NCBI GenBank assembly: GCA_937872925.1
Contig: CALMUT010000138.1
Location: 1-52,153 of the forward strand
Direction of reading: 5' to 3'
Length of the DNA: 52,153 nucleotides
DNA from: an uncultured Myxococcales bacterium
GTDB taxonomy: Bacteria; Myxococcota_A; Polyangia; Polyangiales; Polyangiaceae
Shown piece after piece: positions 36,401 to 44,356 of this stretch. Within the stretch, counting starts at the first letter, position 1. Every line of letters starts with the position of its first letter. A program made the position numbers and the translations under genes. Below the pieces are notes generated by a model. That model did not search any database, was not told the origin of the DNA, and saw only the letters and a list, made by a program, of their open reading frames with translations.

Positions 36401-37257
36401 TGCAGAGCATGGAAGACCTGGTGCCGAAGGTTGCCGCGAACTCCGCAGCCGCGCGTGCCTGGCGGCACCACGCGCGTTCCGCGGTCGCGTACTTCAGTGG
36501 CGATCCTGCGACGTTCCGCAGCGAGCTGGAGCTTGCGGTCGAACAGTTCGACCTGGCCGGCGACGCGCGCACCAGCACGAACGACCGAGTCAACCTTGGG
36601 TTCGTATTGATCACCCTTGGCGAGTTGGAGCGCGCCGAGCAACTCTTGCTGCAGGTGCTGGCGGCCGCCACCCGACTCGGGCTGGAGACCGTCAAGACGT
36701 ACTCGCGACACAACCTCGGCCTGGTGCGGCTTTGGCTGGGGGACCCGGCCGGATCCGTGGACTATCAGCGCATCGCGGTCTCCCAAGCCGTCGAACAAGG
36801 CGAAGCCATCCTCGAAGGATCCGCGCGCGCCTACCTTTCCCTCGCGTTGGTCGCGCTGGGCGACTTGGATGCCGCACTGGCCGAAGCCAGCCTGTCCAAG
36901 GGCTTGCTTGAGGCCGTCCCGGGACTCTTGCCGTTGGCAGTCGCTGCCATTGCCCACGCGCTGCTAGCCCTGGGACGGATCCAAGAGGCATGCGAACAAA
37001 GCGCGCATGCGGCGGCGCTGCTCGAAACGAAGGGCTGCCCCGAAGACACCGAGGCCCTGGTGCACGTGACCTGGGCGCAAGCCAACTTGCGGGCCGGCAA
37101 CGAGGACAAGGCGCGAGAAATCGTCGCCGCGGCACAGACAGCACTTCACGAGCGCGCGGATGCCCTGGGAGACGACGTCGTTCGCACGAGCTTCTTGACA
37201 CGTGTGCCGGCTCACGCGCAGACGATAGCGCTCGCGAAACAGCTTGGCGTCATGTAG
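33412..37257 (+). CDS. Ser/Thr protein kinase fused to AAA ATPase and TPR-like repeats
   Basis: 1281 residues from a GTG. Residues 10-270 form a Pkn-type kinase: glycine loop GVGGMGAVF, Lys40 in SVAVKLLHP, catalytic VVHRDIKPSN, IIDFGVARR (DFG) and MSPEQAGG. Residues 450-780 hold an AAA/STAND-type ATPase (P-loop VVGASGLGKSR with Lys486; LVIVLEDMHWGDRP as Walker B). The last 450 residues are helical, TPR-like (LLQVLAAATRLGLETVKTY). There is no TM segment, so it is cytoplasmic. Such kinases control growth and development in myxobacteria; linkage to uppS is inference from its position. Confidence 0.92.
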   Translation: MGGPPQIAGRFQLHQRAGVGGMGAVFHATDRETNQSVAVKLLHPGQAGDRFSREANVLATLQHPAIVRYVAHGETERGQLYLAMEWLDGRTLSEVLARRKLSASETWTLARRIAAGLANAHEQGVVHRDIKPSNIFLPGGDLSEAKIIDFGVARRRYDPHLTEVGLLIGTLAYMSPEQAGGERNPEPCSDIFSLGSLLYRCLAGVNPFTGGDATAILAKILLERPPALREVVREVPVGLDLLTMEMLSKDKGRRPKDGTALLDRLTALSGEVLHAQGPAAPHLGATEQRAVWVLLVGGGQPEDTETRELRMSQPELDPSLRVAAQVIELGGSWNTLADGSVVASFVDTGDARGTRALRAAHALRNQLSKRPMALSLGLGVLGQRAPLGSALDRAARELLRAQPDIVALDEETAKALGSTHAEATQRGGFRLAFPAEREGARHFLGRETPCVGRTREMAALHALADECFEEPVARAALVVGASGLGKSRIRYEFLEELRRDHLGVEVLFGRADALSAGSPFGPLRAALRSSAGIRDGEPLADSRVKLLARLRNALGSTRLGLEAALFLGEMANVPFDDKESPALKAARTDPTLLGDAIRGAWLDFVEGATRDAPLVIVLEDMHWGDRPTVTLIDATLATHTERPVLVLALARPEVFDLFPKLWTNRGAQEVRLRPLHKTASERLVRSVLPEITPERLSRIVELADGNAFFLEELIRAVSEGQADLPATVVGVVQGRLEQLSPAARRILRGASILGSRFWRGCVAELIGADVDHAELSVQLSDLVARELCSERPAASFPGEDEYIFRHAVVRETAYASLTEDDRKLGHRIAGSWLRQHGETDDLVLAEHFRRGHSKEQAALHYAAAAAQALEGHDLVATLDRVELALSQSPDDRTRGELERLRAHAQLWQGKYAEGEQAALKAQALLEKGSERWFAALSDLCSSAGSLDHESTISEAAELALAIAPDTDAQRTAQIMCLARAVTAHLKIGRRDRALELLQSMEDLVPKVAANSAAARAWRHHARSAVAYFSGDPATFRSELELAVEQFDLAGDARTSTNDRVNLGFVLITLGELERAEQLLLQVLAAATRLGLETVKTYSRHNLGLVRLWLGDPAGSVDYQRIAVSQAVEQGEAILEGSARAYLSLALVALGDLDAALAEASLSKGLLEAVPGLLPLAVAAIAHALLALGRIQEACEQSAHAAALLETKGCPEDTEALVHVTWAQANLRAGNEDKAREIVAAAQTALHERADALGDDVVRTSFLTRVPAHAQTIALAKQLGVM

Positions 37258-37338
37258 CGGCCACCGCACGTGGCAAAAAGAGTCCTCGCACACTTCACTC
37301 AAACAGCGTCCAACTCCGAGTCTCGGAGCGGCGATCCC

Positions 37339-37818
37339 CTAGAACGCGAATTCCACGGTATTCAAAGACTTTTCTCGATCCCGCCACTGCACCGTTCGGA
37401 TCTGTTCCTTCACGCATTCGACGAGCTTCGCGTTGGTCGGCGTCGCTACCGCGTCGATGCCCACCGCACGACCATCCCAAACCGCAATGCGGATCTTCAC
37501 GTGGTCATTCGGCTTTGCCCCGCATGGCTCGTACAGCTTCATGTCCGAAATCGGATGCGCTAGCGCAGCCATGTCGAGATTGGCGCGTTCGGATCCTTGG
37601 GGCACCACGTTGATGGCTTCGTCGACGCTCATGCCTTCAGTAAACTCTGGAGCAGCGCTCGGGGGCTCCTCCTCCACCACAGGCGTCGGTTCTTCCTGTG
37701 GTGCTGGCTCCGGCGCCGGCGCCGGCACGACAGGCGCCGGAGCGGGCGCCGGTTGACCCGCAGCAGCCCCGCCACACCCAATCAGAAGCAACCCCACAAA
37801 CGCGAGTGATCCCCTCAT
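37339..37818 (-). CDS. Small lipoprotein with AgmX/TonB-like C-terminal domain
   Basis: 159 residues. The lipobox is LLIGC with Cys15. A Pro/Ala/Glu linker (PAPAPEPAPQEEP) follows to about residue 60. The last 80 residues (VKIRIAVWDGRAVGIDAV, NAKLVECVKEQIRTVQWR, NTVEFAF) have the pattern of the AgmX/PglI-type C-terminal domain related to TonB tails, found in many myxobacterial envelope proteins. Role unknown. Confidence 0.7.
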   Translation of the reverse strand: MRGSLAFVGLLLIGCGGAAAGQPAPAPAPVVPAPAPEPAPQEEPTPVVEEEPPSAAPEFTEGMSVDEAINVVPQGSERANLDMAALAHPISDMKLYEPCGAKPNDHVKIRIAVWDGRAVGIDAVATPTNAKLVECVKEQIRTVQWRDREKSLNTVEFAF

Positions 37819-37928
37819 GCGCGCGAGGATACTCGGGCAGCCCGGTCTTTCAAAGCGTCAACGCTTTGACACCTCTCTCGCACAGGTGGACAGATTGCGA
37901 GGTCGCAGGAATACTTGCTTGTGAGGGA

Positions 37929-39056
37929 ATGCAGTTGGATTCGGGGCGCGACCGCAGCCTAGCGAATGGCAGGAAGGTCCTGCTAGTTGACGATGAGGCC
38001 ATCGTCCTTCGGGCGTTGACGCGCATGCTTGAGCACGACGGCTATCAAGTCGAGGGTGAGTCCGACCCGCTGCAAGCGCTGCGTCGTGCGCGCGAGACGG
38101 AATTCGATGCAATCATCACGGACTTGGGCATGCCGGTGCTGGGCGGCCTGGAACTGTTAGAGGAGATCCGGTGTCATGGCACCACCACGCCGGTGATCAT
38201 TCTGAGTGGCTCGCCCCATGTGAGTGACGTTAGCCGCGCGATTGCCTTGGGCGCGTTTCGTTTCATTACGAAACCGTTCGAATACGCAGAATTGAGCGAA
38301 GTTCTGCGCTGTGCCTGCGCCGCATCGATGGCGAAGCCGGATGGCGCGGCGGATCGCTCCATGCACATTGATGCCGCACTGGACGCCGCGTGGTTGGAGT
38401 TTCAGCCGCTGGTAGATCGCACCGGTCAAGCCTTTGCATGGGAAGCCCTGCTGCGGGTGCCAGACGACGAGTTCTCTGGCCCGCAAGATCTGATCGAAGC
38501 CGCGGAGCGCGCCGGACGCGTGAACGATGTCGGCAAGACCGTGCGCAGCAAGATCCCAGGCAGTCTGTCCACACTCCCACCCGGCGCGCCCGTCTGTGTC
38601 AACGTACACCCAGGCGAAGTGATGGACCCTAACTGGCTGGAGGACGGGGCGTTCGCCAAGCACTCCCATCGCATCATCTTGGAACTGACTGAACGTGCGC
38701 GCTACGACAACTTGAATGGCTTGAAGGCACGCATCGCCCTCATGAAAGAGCGGGGTTTCCGTATTGCTTTGGACGATTTGGGAGCTGGCTACGCTGGTTT
38801 GGGCGCGCTATCGCAACTTTCCGTGGACATGGTGAAGCTTGATGGCGAGCTCACGCGTCGTATCGACGAGCACGACACGCGCAGGCGTCTGGCGGCATCG
38901 CTGATCGATCTGAGCCGAGATCTGCGGCTGCCTGTCGTTGCCGAGGGCGTCGAGAGCGAAGCCGAGCGCGACACCATGCTGGAACTCGGCGTGCAGTACC
39001 TGCAGGGCTACCTGTTCGCGAAACCGGGTCGCCCCCCGCCAGATCCGAAGTGGTAG
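37929..39056 (+). CDS. Response regulator with EAL domain (c-di-GMP phosphodiesterase)
   Basis: 375 residues from the ATG at 37929; the longer open frame upstream is non-coding. The receiver has Asp65 in IITDLGMPVLGG and Lys115 in FITKPFE. The EAL domain begins AFAWEALLRVP and keeps the residues needed for catalysis: Glu in EALLR, ILELTER, the pair in RIALDDLGAGY, the Lys in VDMVKLDG, VVAEGVES and QGYLFAKPG. There is no GGDEF. It should hydrolyse c-di-GMP under control of an unlinked kinase, lowering the motility/biofilm messenger. Confidence 0.92.
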   Translation: MQLDSGRDRSLANGRKVLLVDDEAIVLRALTRMLEHDGYQVEGESDPLQALRRARETEFDAIITDLGMPVLGGLELLEEIRCHGTTTPVIILSGSPHVSDVSRAIALGAFRFITKPFEYAELSEVLRCACAASMAKPDGAADRSMHIDAALDAAWLEFQPLVDRTGQAFAWEALLRVPDDEFSGPQDLIEAAERAGRVNDVGKTVRSKIPGSLSTLPPGAPVCVNVHPGEVMDPNWLEDGAFAKHSHRIILELTERARYDNLNGLKARIALMKERGFRIALDDLGAGYAGLGALSQLSVDMVKLDGELTRRIDEHDTRRRLAASLIDLSRDLRLPVVAEGVESEAERDTMLELGVQYLQGYLFAKPGRPPPDPKW

Positions 39057-39102
39057 GTCTCGGCATTGCGGCGCGACGCGGAGTCTGCTTCAAACCCAGC
39101 AC

Positions 39103-40650
39103 ATGGACGCCCTACCCTCGATCAAGAATCCTGCGGACGCTTCGCCGTTAGAACCCGTTCCGGCGTCCAGCCAGGACCGGATCACCTCGGCCGTCGCGGA
39201 CGCACGAGCGGCCCAGCCGGCGTGGGCCGCCCTTCCCCTAGCGGACCGCGCGGAGCTGTTGCGAGCCGTGGGCCGGGCCTTGCTGGAGGATCGAGAAGCG
39301 GGCCTCGAGTTGATGTGCAGCGAAACCGGGCGCGGCAAGACCGAGTGCCTCATGAGTGAGTTCGTTGGCATCGTCGACATGATCGACAGCGCGATCCGAG
39401 CCGGCAACAAGGCCCTAGCGCCCGAACGCATCGCCTTGTCGAAAATCAACTACCCCGGCAAGCGCTGCACGGTCGAGATGGTTCCTCGGGGTGTCATCGC
39501 CATCATCGCCCCGTGGAACTACCCGCTGGGCAACTTCTTCAAGAGTCTGTTCCCGGCGCTGCTCTCGGGCAACGCGGTAGTGCTCAAGCCCAGTGAGCAC
39601 ACCCCGCGCACCGGAGCCTGGCTCGCAGACGTGTGTGCCAAAGTGCTTCCCAAGGGCGTGGTGAACTTGGTCCAGGGCGGCGGCGACGTGGGCCAAGCGC
39701 TCTTGGACGCTCCCATTGATGCAGTGGTGTTCACCGGCAGTGTGGCCACCGGCCGTCGCATTGCAGTGCGCGCAGCCGAGAAGTTGATTCCCTGTTCGAT
39801 CGAGCTAGGGGGCAAAGACGCCGCTATCGTCCTGGCGGACTGCAACCTGCCGCGCACCATCGCCGGTGTGCTGCAGTGGGGACTGCACAACGCGGGTCAG
39901 AACTGCGCGGCCATCGAACGAGTCTACGTCGAGGAAAGCATCGCCGACGCCTTCGTCGCCGGTTTGGGCGCCGCGGCCAAGAAGCTCTCGGTGGCGCCCC
40001 AAAAGGATCCGAGCGATCTGGGCCCGCTTCAGAACGAAGCACAGCTCGAAACGGTGCAGCGGCACATCGCCGACGCCCTGGAAAAGGGCGCAAAGCTCAT
40101 CGCCGGTGGCAAGGCAACAGGCACCGGCCTCGGGTTTTCTCCGACCGTGCTCGACAAGTGTCACCACAACATGCAAGTGATGCGCGAGGAGACGTTTGGT
40201 CCGGTCATTGCAGTGATGCGTGTCGACAACGCCGATCAAGCGGTCGAGCGGGCGAATGACTCAGCCTACGGGTTGAACGGTTCGGTATGGACGGACGACG
40301 TGGAGCGCGGGGAAGCATTGGCACGCCAACTCGAAGTGGGCGTCTGCCTGGTCAACAACCACGCCATTACCGGCATCTTGGCTGAGACCCCGTGGACAGG
40401 CGTGAAGGAGACGGGCACGGGAGTCGCTTCCAGCCGCCACGCGTATCCAACGTTTGTGCGCCCCAGAACGGTCTTTGTCGATAGATCTTCGAAGCCAGAT
40501 CCGTGGTGGATGCCGGCAAATGAAGACCTGAAATCCTTATCTGAAGCCCTCGTCACCAAGGCTCAGGGCTCCTTCGGGGTGGTGTTTACGTTGATCGGCC
40601 TGATCGGCAAGCGGGTGAAGGCGATTCAAGAACTCGGTAGCAGTCAGTAG
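39103..40650 (+). CDS. Aldehyde dehydrogenase
   Basis: 515 residues from the ATG at 39103. The NAD(P)-binding and catalytic features are present: APWNYPLGNFFKSL, FTGSVATGRRIA, Glu234 in SIELGGKDA and the nucleophile Cys268 in NAGQNCAAIERVY. The family oxidises aldehydes to acids. Sequence at the entry (VMREETFGPVIAVMRVD) is typical. The C-terminal 35 residues (FGVVFTLIGLIGKRV) are hydrophobic and amphipathic and may hold the enzyme at a membrane. Substrate unknown. Confidence 0.93.
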   Translation: MDALPSIKNPADASPLEPVPASSQDRITSAVADARAAQPAWAALPLADRAELLRAVGRALLEDREAGLELMCSETGRGKTECLMSEFVGIVDMIDSAIRAGNKALAPERIALSKINYPGKRCTVEMVPRGVIAIIAPWNYPLGNFFKSLFPALLSGNAVVLKPSEHTPRTGAWLADVCAKVLPKGVVNLVQGGGDVGQALLDAPIDAVVFTGSVATGRRIAVRAAEKLIPCSIELGGKDAAIVLADCNLPRTIAGVLQWGLHNAGQNCAAIERVYVEESIADAFVAGLGAAAKKLSVAPQKDPSDLGPLQNEAQLETVQRHIADALEKGAKLIAGGKATGTGLGFSPTVLDKCHHNMQVMREETFGPVIAVMRVDNADQAVERANDSAYGLNGSVWTDDVERGEALARQLEVGVCLVNNHAITGILAETPWTGVKETGTGVASSRHAYPTFVRPRTVFVDRSSKPDPWWMPANEDLKSLSEALVTKAQGSFGVVFTLIGLIGKRVKAIQELGSSQ

Positions 40651-40691
40651 CGAATGTAACCAAGACCCATCCTCGGGAGTATAAAGGCACC

Positions 40692-41699
40692 ATGCGAAGT
40701 CCACGCTTTCTGCTGCCCTTTCTCTTGGTCTTCGGTCACAGCGCCGCCGCCGAGGCCTTCGTCTCCACCGCGGTCGGGGGTCGCCCGGGAGAGCTGGACG
40801 TCAATGCCCAGGTCACCGCCGAGCGCGGCAAGATCGAACCCAACGAAAACCAGAAGTCTTTCATGAAGGCAAAGGACTTCTACGAATACAAGCTAGGGGT
40901 CGGCTACACCTGGGGCCACGCTGGCCCCTTCCAGTTTATCAGCACGCGCCTTGAGGCCACCTACTACCAGTCGCCTACGGAAGTGAACGACCCGGCAGAG
41001 TGGCAGGGCCACCCCGCGGGCTCGTCCCCACCCCCGGGGCTAGGGCCCGGAAGCCGCAACGGCGCGCGCCACCTCGGCGGCGGTGTGTGTGAGTTCTACG
41101 ACGATGACACGGGCACACTGGTGAGCGCCACCGTGTCCACGGCTCTCGTTCACGACCCCAAATTCGCTTTCGGGGTGTACTTGCGTGGAACCGTACCTTT
41201 CAAGATGAACTTGGAGAAGTTTGCAAACCCGCGCCTGGACTACATCGCCGGTGGCTGGCAGATGGGCGTGGAACTGCAGGATTGGCTCGGCTTCGAGTCC
41301 ACGCTTTACCTTGGCTCCGGCACACGCCCTTTCAGCAAGGAACAAAACGGCGCCGTCGCCGTGGGCAATCTGTTGCACTTCAAGGCGGAACGCTGGCTCT
41401 TGCCTTGGAAAGCAGGCGTGAAGGTCGGGCCCTACGTGGAAGGTGACATTCACGAGCGCTTCGACCCCCGCTACGACGCAGCCTACAGCGCCCAGGAGCC
41501 CCCCCAACCCGGGGTGACCACGCCAGTGCGCGAGAAGGATCGCATACGCGCTGCACGCTTTGCCGTGGCGTTCCTGCCATATTTCCTAGTGACCAAGAAC
41601 CTTTCGGTAGAGCTCGGCTACGTGCAGAAGTTCTTCGGCTACGACGCTCGCGCCACACAAGCCTATTTCGTCGGTTTGCGTGGTTTGATCGAGCTCTGA
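40692..41699 (+). CDS. Outer-membrane beta-barrel-like protein
   Basis: 335 residues. A signal peptide (FLLPFLLVFGHSAAAEA) is followed by alternating aromatic/small residues typical of barrel strands (LGVGYTWGHAGPFQFI, AFGVYLRGTVPF, WLLPWKAGVKVGPYVEG, NLSVELGYVQKFFGY). A GGGAG ribosome site lies before the ATG. The loop near residues 95-125 is Pro/Gly-rich. No transport or enzyme motif is visible. Confidence 0.75.
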   Translation: MRSPRFLLPFLLVFGHSAAAEAFVSTAVGGRPGELDVNAQVTAERGKIEPNENQKSFMKAKDFYEYKLGVGYTWGHAGPFQFISTRLEATYYQSPTEVNDPAEWQGHPAGSSPPPGLGPGSRNGARHLGGGVCEFYDDDTGTLVSATVSTALVHDPKFAFGVYLRGTVPFKMNLEKFANPRLDYIAGGWQMGVELQDWLGFESTLYLGSGTRPFSKEQNGAVAVGNLLHFKAERWLLPWKAGVKVGPYVEGDIHERFDPRYDAAYSAQEPPQPGVTTPVREKDRIRAARFAVAFLPYFLVTKNLSVELGYVQKFFGYDARATQAYFVGLRGLIEL

Positions 41700-41781
41700 G
41701 CTTCCACTGCCGATCCGAGCGGGCTTGGGCCCAGCGCCAAATTCGCCCACTTGAACCGGCCCGCGCGACAATGTGTGCGTG

Positions 41782-42588
41782 ATGCGCAGCGCTGCCAGCC
41801 GCCTGGTCATCGTCGTCGTGCTAGGCGCAAATCTGCCGGCCTCCGCGGACACGGCGCCCAGCTGGCCGGAACGGCCGTCGCTGCTGCAGGGTGCCCTCGA
41901 CCTGCCGGCGCGGCTGCGCCCTATCCGAGTCTTTTTGGACGCGGGCCACGGCGCCGAAGACAACACCGGGAACCGCTCAGCGTACTGCGCTGCGGAGCAA
42001 GACTTCACCCTTTCGCTCGCTGGCGAGCTACAGAGCATGCTCGAAGCGGCTGGGTTCCAGACGCGCTTGAGTCGTGATGCACACGCGCCGGTTCCCTACG
42101 CCGAGCGCGCCAATGCCGCAGCGGCATGGAACGCCGACGTGCTCATCAGTCTACACTCGGACATACGCGGCCACGCACAGGCCTGGTCTCCCAGCGCCGC
42201 TGTCACCTGCTTGCGCAGTCGCGAAGCGCCTGGCTTCAGTGTGCTGTTTTCGGACGCGGGCAACGACCGCGCGGCAGGCGCTCGGGAACGCGCGGCAACA
42301 GCGATTGGGTCCGCCATGCGAACAGCGGGCTTCTTGGCCTACGACGGCGCGCACTACGGCAGCGACTACGCGGCAACAGAAGCACCAGGAGTATTCGTAG
42401 ACCGCCACCCTCCGGGCAAGCGTATCTACATGCTGTACGCACCGAGGGTTCCAAGCATCTTGATCGAAACCCACAACGCTCTTGACGACCGGGAAGTGCG
42501 CTTGTGGAACAGCTCCGCTACACGTCGCGCCTTTGCTAGTGCGCTAGCGCGCGCGCTCGGAGATCTAGACCTCGAACCCAATGACTAG
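41782..42588 (+). CDS. N-acetylmuramoyl-L-alanine amidase (Amidase_3)
   Basis: 268 residues from the ATG at 41782; a GTG at 41773 is possible. A signal peptide (RLVIVVVLGANLPASA) is present. Zinc ligands fit the family: VFLDAGHG (His56), CAAEQDF (Glu72) and DVLISLHSD (His125), with the catalytic Glu in SILIETHN. The enzyme cleaves the amide between muramic acid and the stem peptide during cell division or turnover. There is no SPOR or AMIN domain, so it is a minimal form. Confidence 0.92.
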   Translation: MRSAASRLVIVVVLGANLPASADTAPSWPERPSLLQGALDLPARLRPIRVFLDAGHGAEDNTGNRSAYCAAEQDFTLSLAGELQSMLEAAGFQTRLSRDAHAPVPYAERANAAAAWNADVLISLHSDIRGHAQAWSPSAAVTCLRSREAPGFSVLFSDAGNDRAAGARERAATAIGSAMRTAGFLAYDGAHYGSDYAATEAPGVFVDRHPPGKRIYMLYAPRVPSILIETHNALDDREVRLWNSSATRRAFASALARALGDLDLEPND

Positions 42589-42691
42589 ATAGTGGGCTGT
42601 CTCCTCCATCCGCTTCGCCGAGCGCTTCGCCCTGCTACAGGTCACCACCGCCAGAGCGTTGCATTTGGAGTAGTACTTCCGACTCGCCGCA

Positions 42692-44206
42692 CTAAAGCTC
42701 GCAGAACCCGAACTTGGTGCTGCTGCAGCAGTTGATACCCGGATTCTGAATGCACCAGGGCAGGCCCGGAGGGCAGGTGCCACACACGGTATTGCCACCG
42801 CAGCCGTTGGGTCGGCTGCCGCATTCGTCGAATTGGTCGCAGGCGTTCGGATCGGGCGTACAACAGCTAGAATTGTAACAAACCGCCGTGCCCGAACAGC
42901 CGCAGTCCGCCGGACACGTGGCGCAATTCTCCGGAGACGCGCAGGTGCCATCACCGCAGCCCACGCACTGACCGTTTCCGTTGCAGGTCAACGTGCCGGA
43001 ACAGGTGCCACAACTGCCACCGCAGGCGTTCGTGCCGCACTGCTTGCCGGCGCACTGGGGCGTGCAACAGCTCGAATTATAGCAACTCGCTGCGCCACTG
43101 CAGGGGCAGTCTGCCGGGCAATTTCCACAGTTCTCTCCGGACTGGCAGCTGCCGTTGCCACACGCAACGTCCTGCACACAGTTCGAACTCTGGCACGAAA
43201 ACCCCGACTGACACGTGCCGCAACTGCCTCCGCAACCGTTCGAGCCACAGGTCTTGCCCGAACACTGCGGCGTGCAACAGGTGCCGCTGGAAGTGCAGGC
43301 CTGCCCGCTACTGCACGCGCAGTCACTGGAGCAGTTCGCGCAGTTCTCGCCGGTCTGGCAATTGCCGTTGCCACACACCAAGTCGAGCACGCAGTTGCCA
43401 CCAGTGCACGTCGAGCCACTCGCGCAGCTCCCACACACGCCGCCACAACCGTCGGAGCCACAGCTCTTGCCTGCGCAGTTCTTGGTGCAGCACGCCCCGG
43501 ACACGCAGCTTCCGCTGGTGCACGCGCAATCCGCACAGTTCGCGCAGGTCTCACCCGCCGCAGCGTCGCAGGTGCTGTTGCCGCAGGTCGTCGAGGCCAC
43601 GCAGGCGCCGCCCTGGCAAATGCTGCCAGTGGCACACTGCGAGCAGACACCGCCGCAACCGTCGTCACCACACTTGCCCGAGGGGCAGCTCGGAGTACAG
43701 CACGCCCCGCCTAGGCACACTCCGCCGTCGCAACTGCAGTCCAGGGTGCAGCTTTCGCAATCTTCCGTCGGATCGCAAACCTTGTTGCCGCAAGAAGCCT
43801 GACCGGCGCACTTGCCGCCCACGCACAGCTCGCCGGGCGCGCAGCCTAGACAGTCGAGGGCGTAGCCGCAGCCGTCGTTGCTGATGCCACACTCAAGTCC
43901 GAGGTCGGCGCAGGTACTCGACACACATCCGGTACCGCAGCGATTTGGACCGCTGCCACCGCAGACTTGGCCGGCTGGGCATCCACCACAATCGAGAATC
44001 CCACCGCAGCCATCGATGAGTTTGCCACAATCATCCGGAGTGCAGGCCGCTGGCACGCAGGGCGACGCATCCGCGCCGCCGTCTGGGCCCCGGCCGGCGT
44101 CGGCGGGGTCGCCCTTCAGCTCATCAAGGGACGATGTCAGCGAACACGCGCCGAACAGGGCGAAGCCCAGCAAGATAGGGAGCAACCGGAAGCAAGCACG
44201 CAACAT
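42692..44206 (-). CDS. Cys-rich tandem-repeat lipoprotein
   Basis: 504 residues. The signal ends in a lipobox (LFGAC, Cys21). The mature protein has over 80 Cys. From about residue 139 a block of about 70 residues repeats: the CC pairs fall at 169-170, 239-240, 310-311, 380-381 and 448-449. Each unit carries C-x-G-K-x-C-G, D/N-G-C-G-G, C-x-x-C and C-G-N-x-x-C ... E-N-C/T-C-x-x-C. The last copy is degenerate. The protein is probably a disulfide-stabilised surface rod; family not recognised. It follows the ferritin-like gene on the same strand, 150 bp downstream, and could be in its operon. Confidence 0.75.
   Translation of the reverse strand: MLRACFRLLPILLGFALFGACSLTSSLDELKGDPADAGRGPDGGADASPCVPAACTPDDCGKLIDGCGGILDCGGCPAGQVCGGSGPNRCGTGCVSSTCADLGLECGISNDGCGYALDCLGCAPGELCVGGKCAGQASCGNKVCDPTEDCESCTLDCSCDGGVCLGGACCTPSCPSGKCGDDGCGGVCSQCATGSICQGGACVASTTCGNSTCDAAAGETCANCADCACTSGSCVSGACCTKNCAGKSCGSDGCGGVCGSCASGSTCTGGNCVLDLVCGNGNCQTGENCANCSSDCACSSGQACTSSGTCCTPQCSGKTCGSNGCGGSCGTCQSGFSCQSSNCVQDVACGNGSCQSGENCGNCPADCPCSGAASCYNSSCCTPQCAGKQCGTNACGGSCGTCSGTLTCNGNGQCVGCGDGTCASPENCATCPADCGCSGTAVCYNSSCCTPDPNACDQFDECGSRPNGCGGNTVCGTCPPGLPWCIQNPGINCCSSTKFGFCEL
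42857..43792 (-). repeat. About 210-bp tandem repeat coding the Cys-rich units
   Basis: Four to five imperfect copies of a 70-codon unit. Spacing between successive CC pairs is 70, 71, 70 and 68 residues, so the repeat is regular in protein but diverged in DNA. Confidence 0.7.
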
Positions 44207-44285
44207 CGAAGTCCGTTATCATGCCACGAGGCGCTGACGATTGCTTCTACGCAGACCCGGCACGAGCGGGTGGCGGTTGTAGCTG

Positions 44286-44325
44286 CCTGATCCAGAAGAT
44301 CGAATCCTGTAGGATCTGGATCAGG
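44286..44325. promoter_or_regulatory. 11-bp perfect inverted repeat upstream of the Cys-rich gene
   Basis: CCTGATCCAGA (44286-44296) and TCTGGATCAGG (44315-44325) are perfect complements with an 18-base loop that holds its own TCCTGTAGGA hairpin (44305-44314). It lies between the ferritin-like gene and the Cys-rich gene, 80 bp before the latter's start. It could end the first transcript or be an operator. Confidence 0.45.
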
Positions 44326-44356
44326 ATGTAGGTGTCGGTAGGAGCGCAGTCGCGCC

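Noticed and set aside
42833..43714. 293-residue Ala/Thr-rich frame on the plus strand
   Set aside because: Antisense to the Cys-rich repeat lipoprotein; its regularity comes from the repeat on the other strand.
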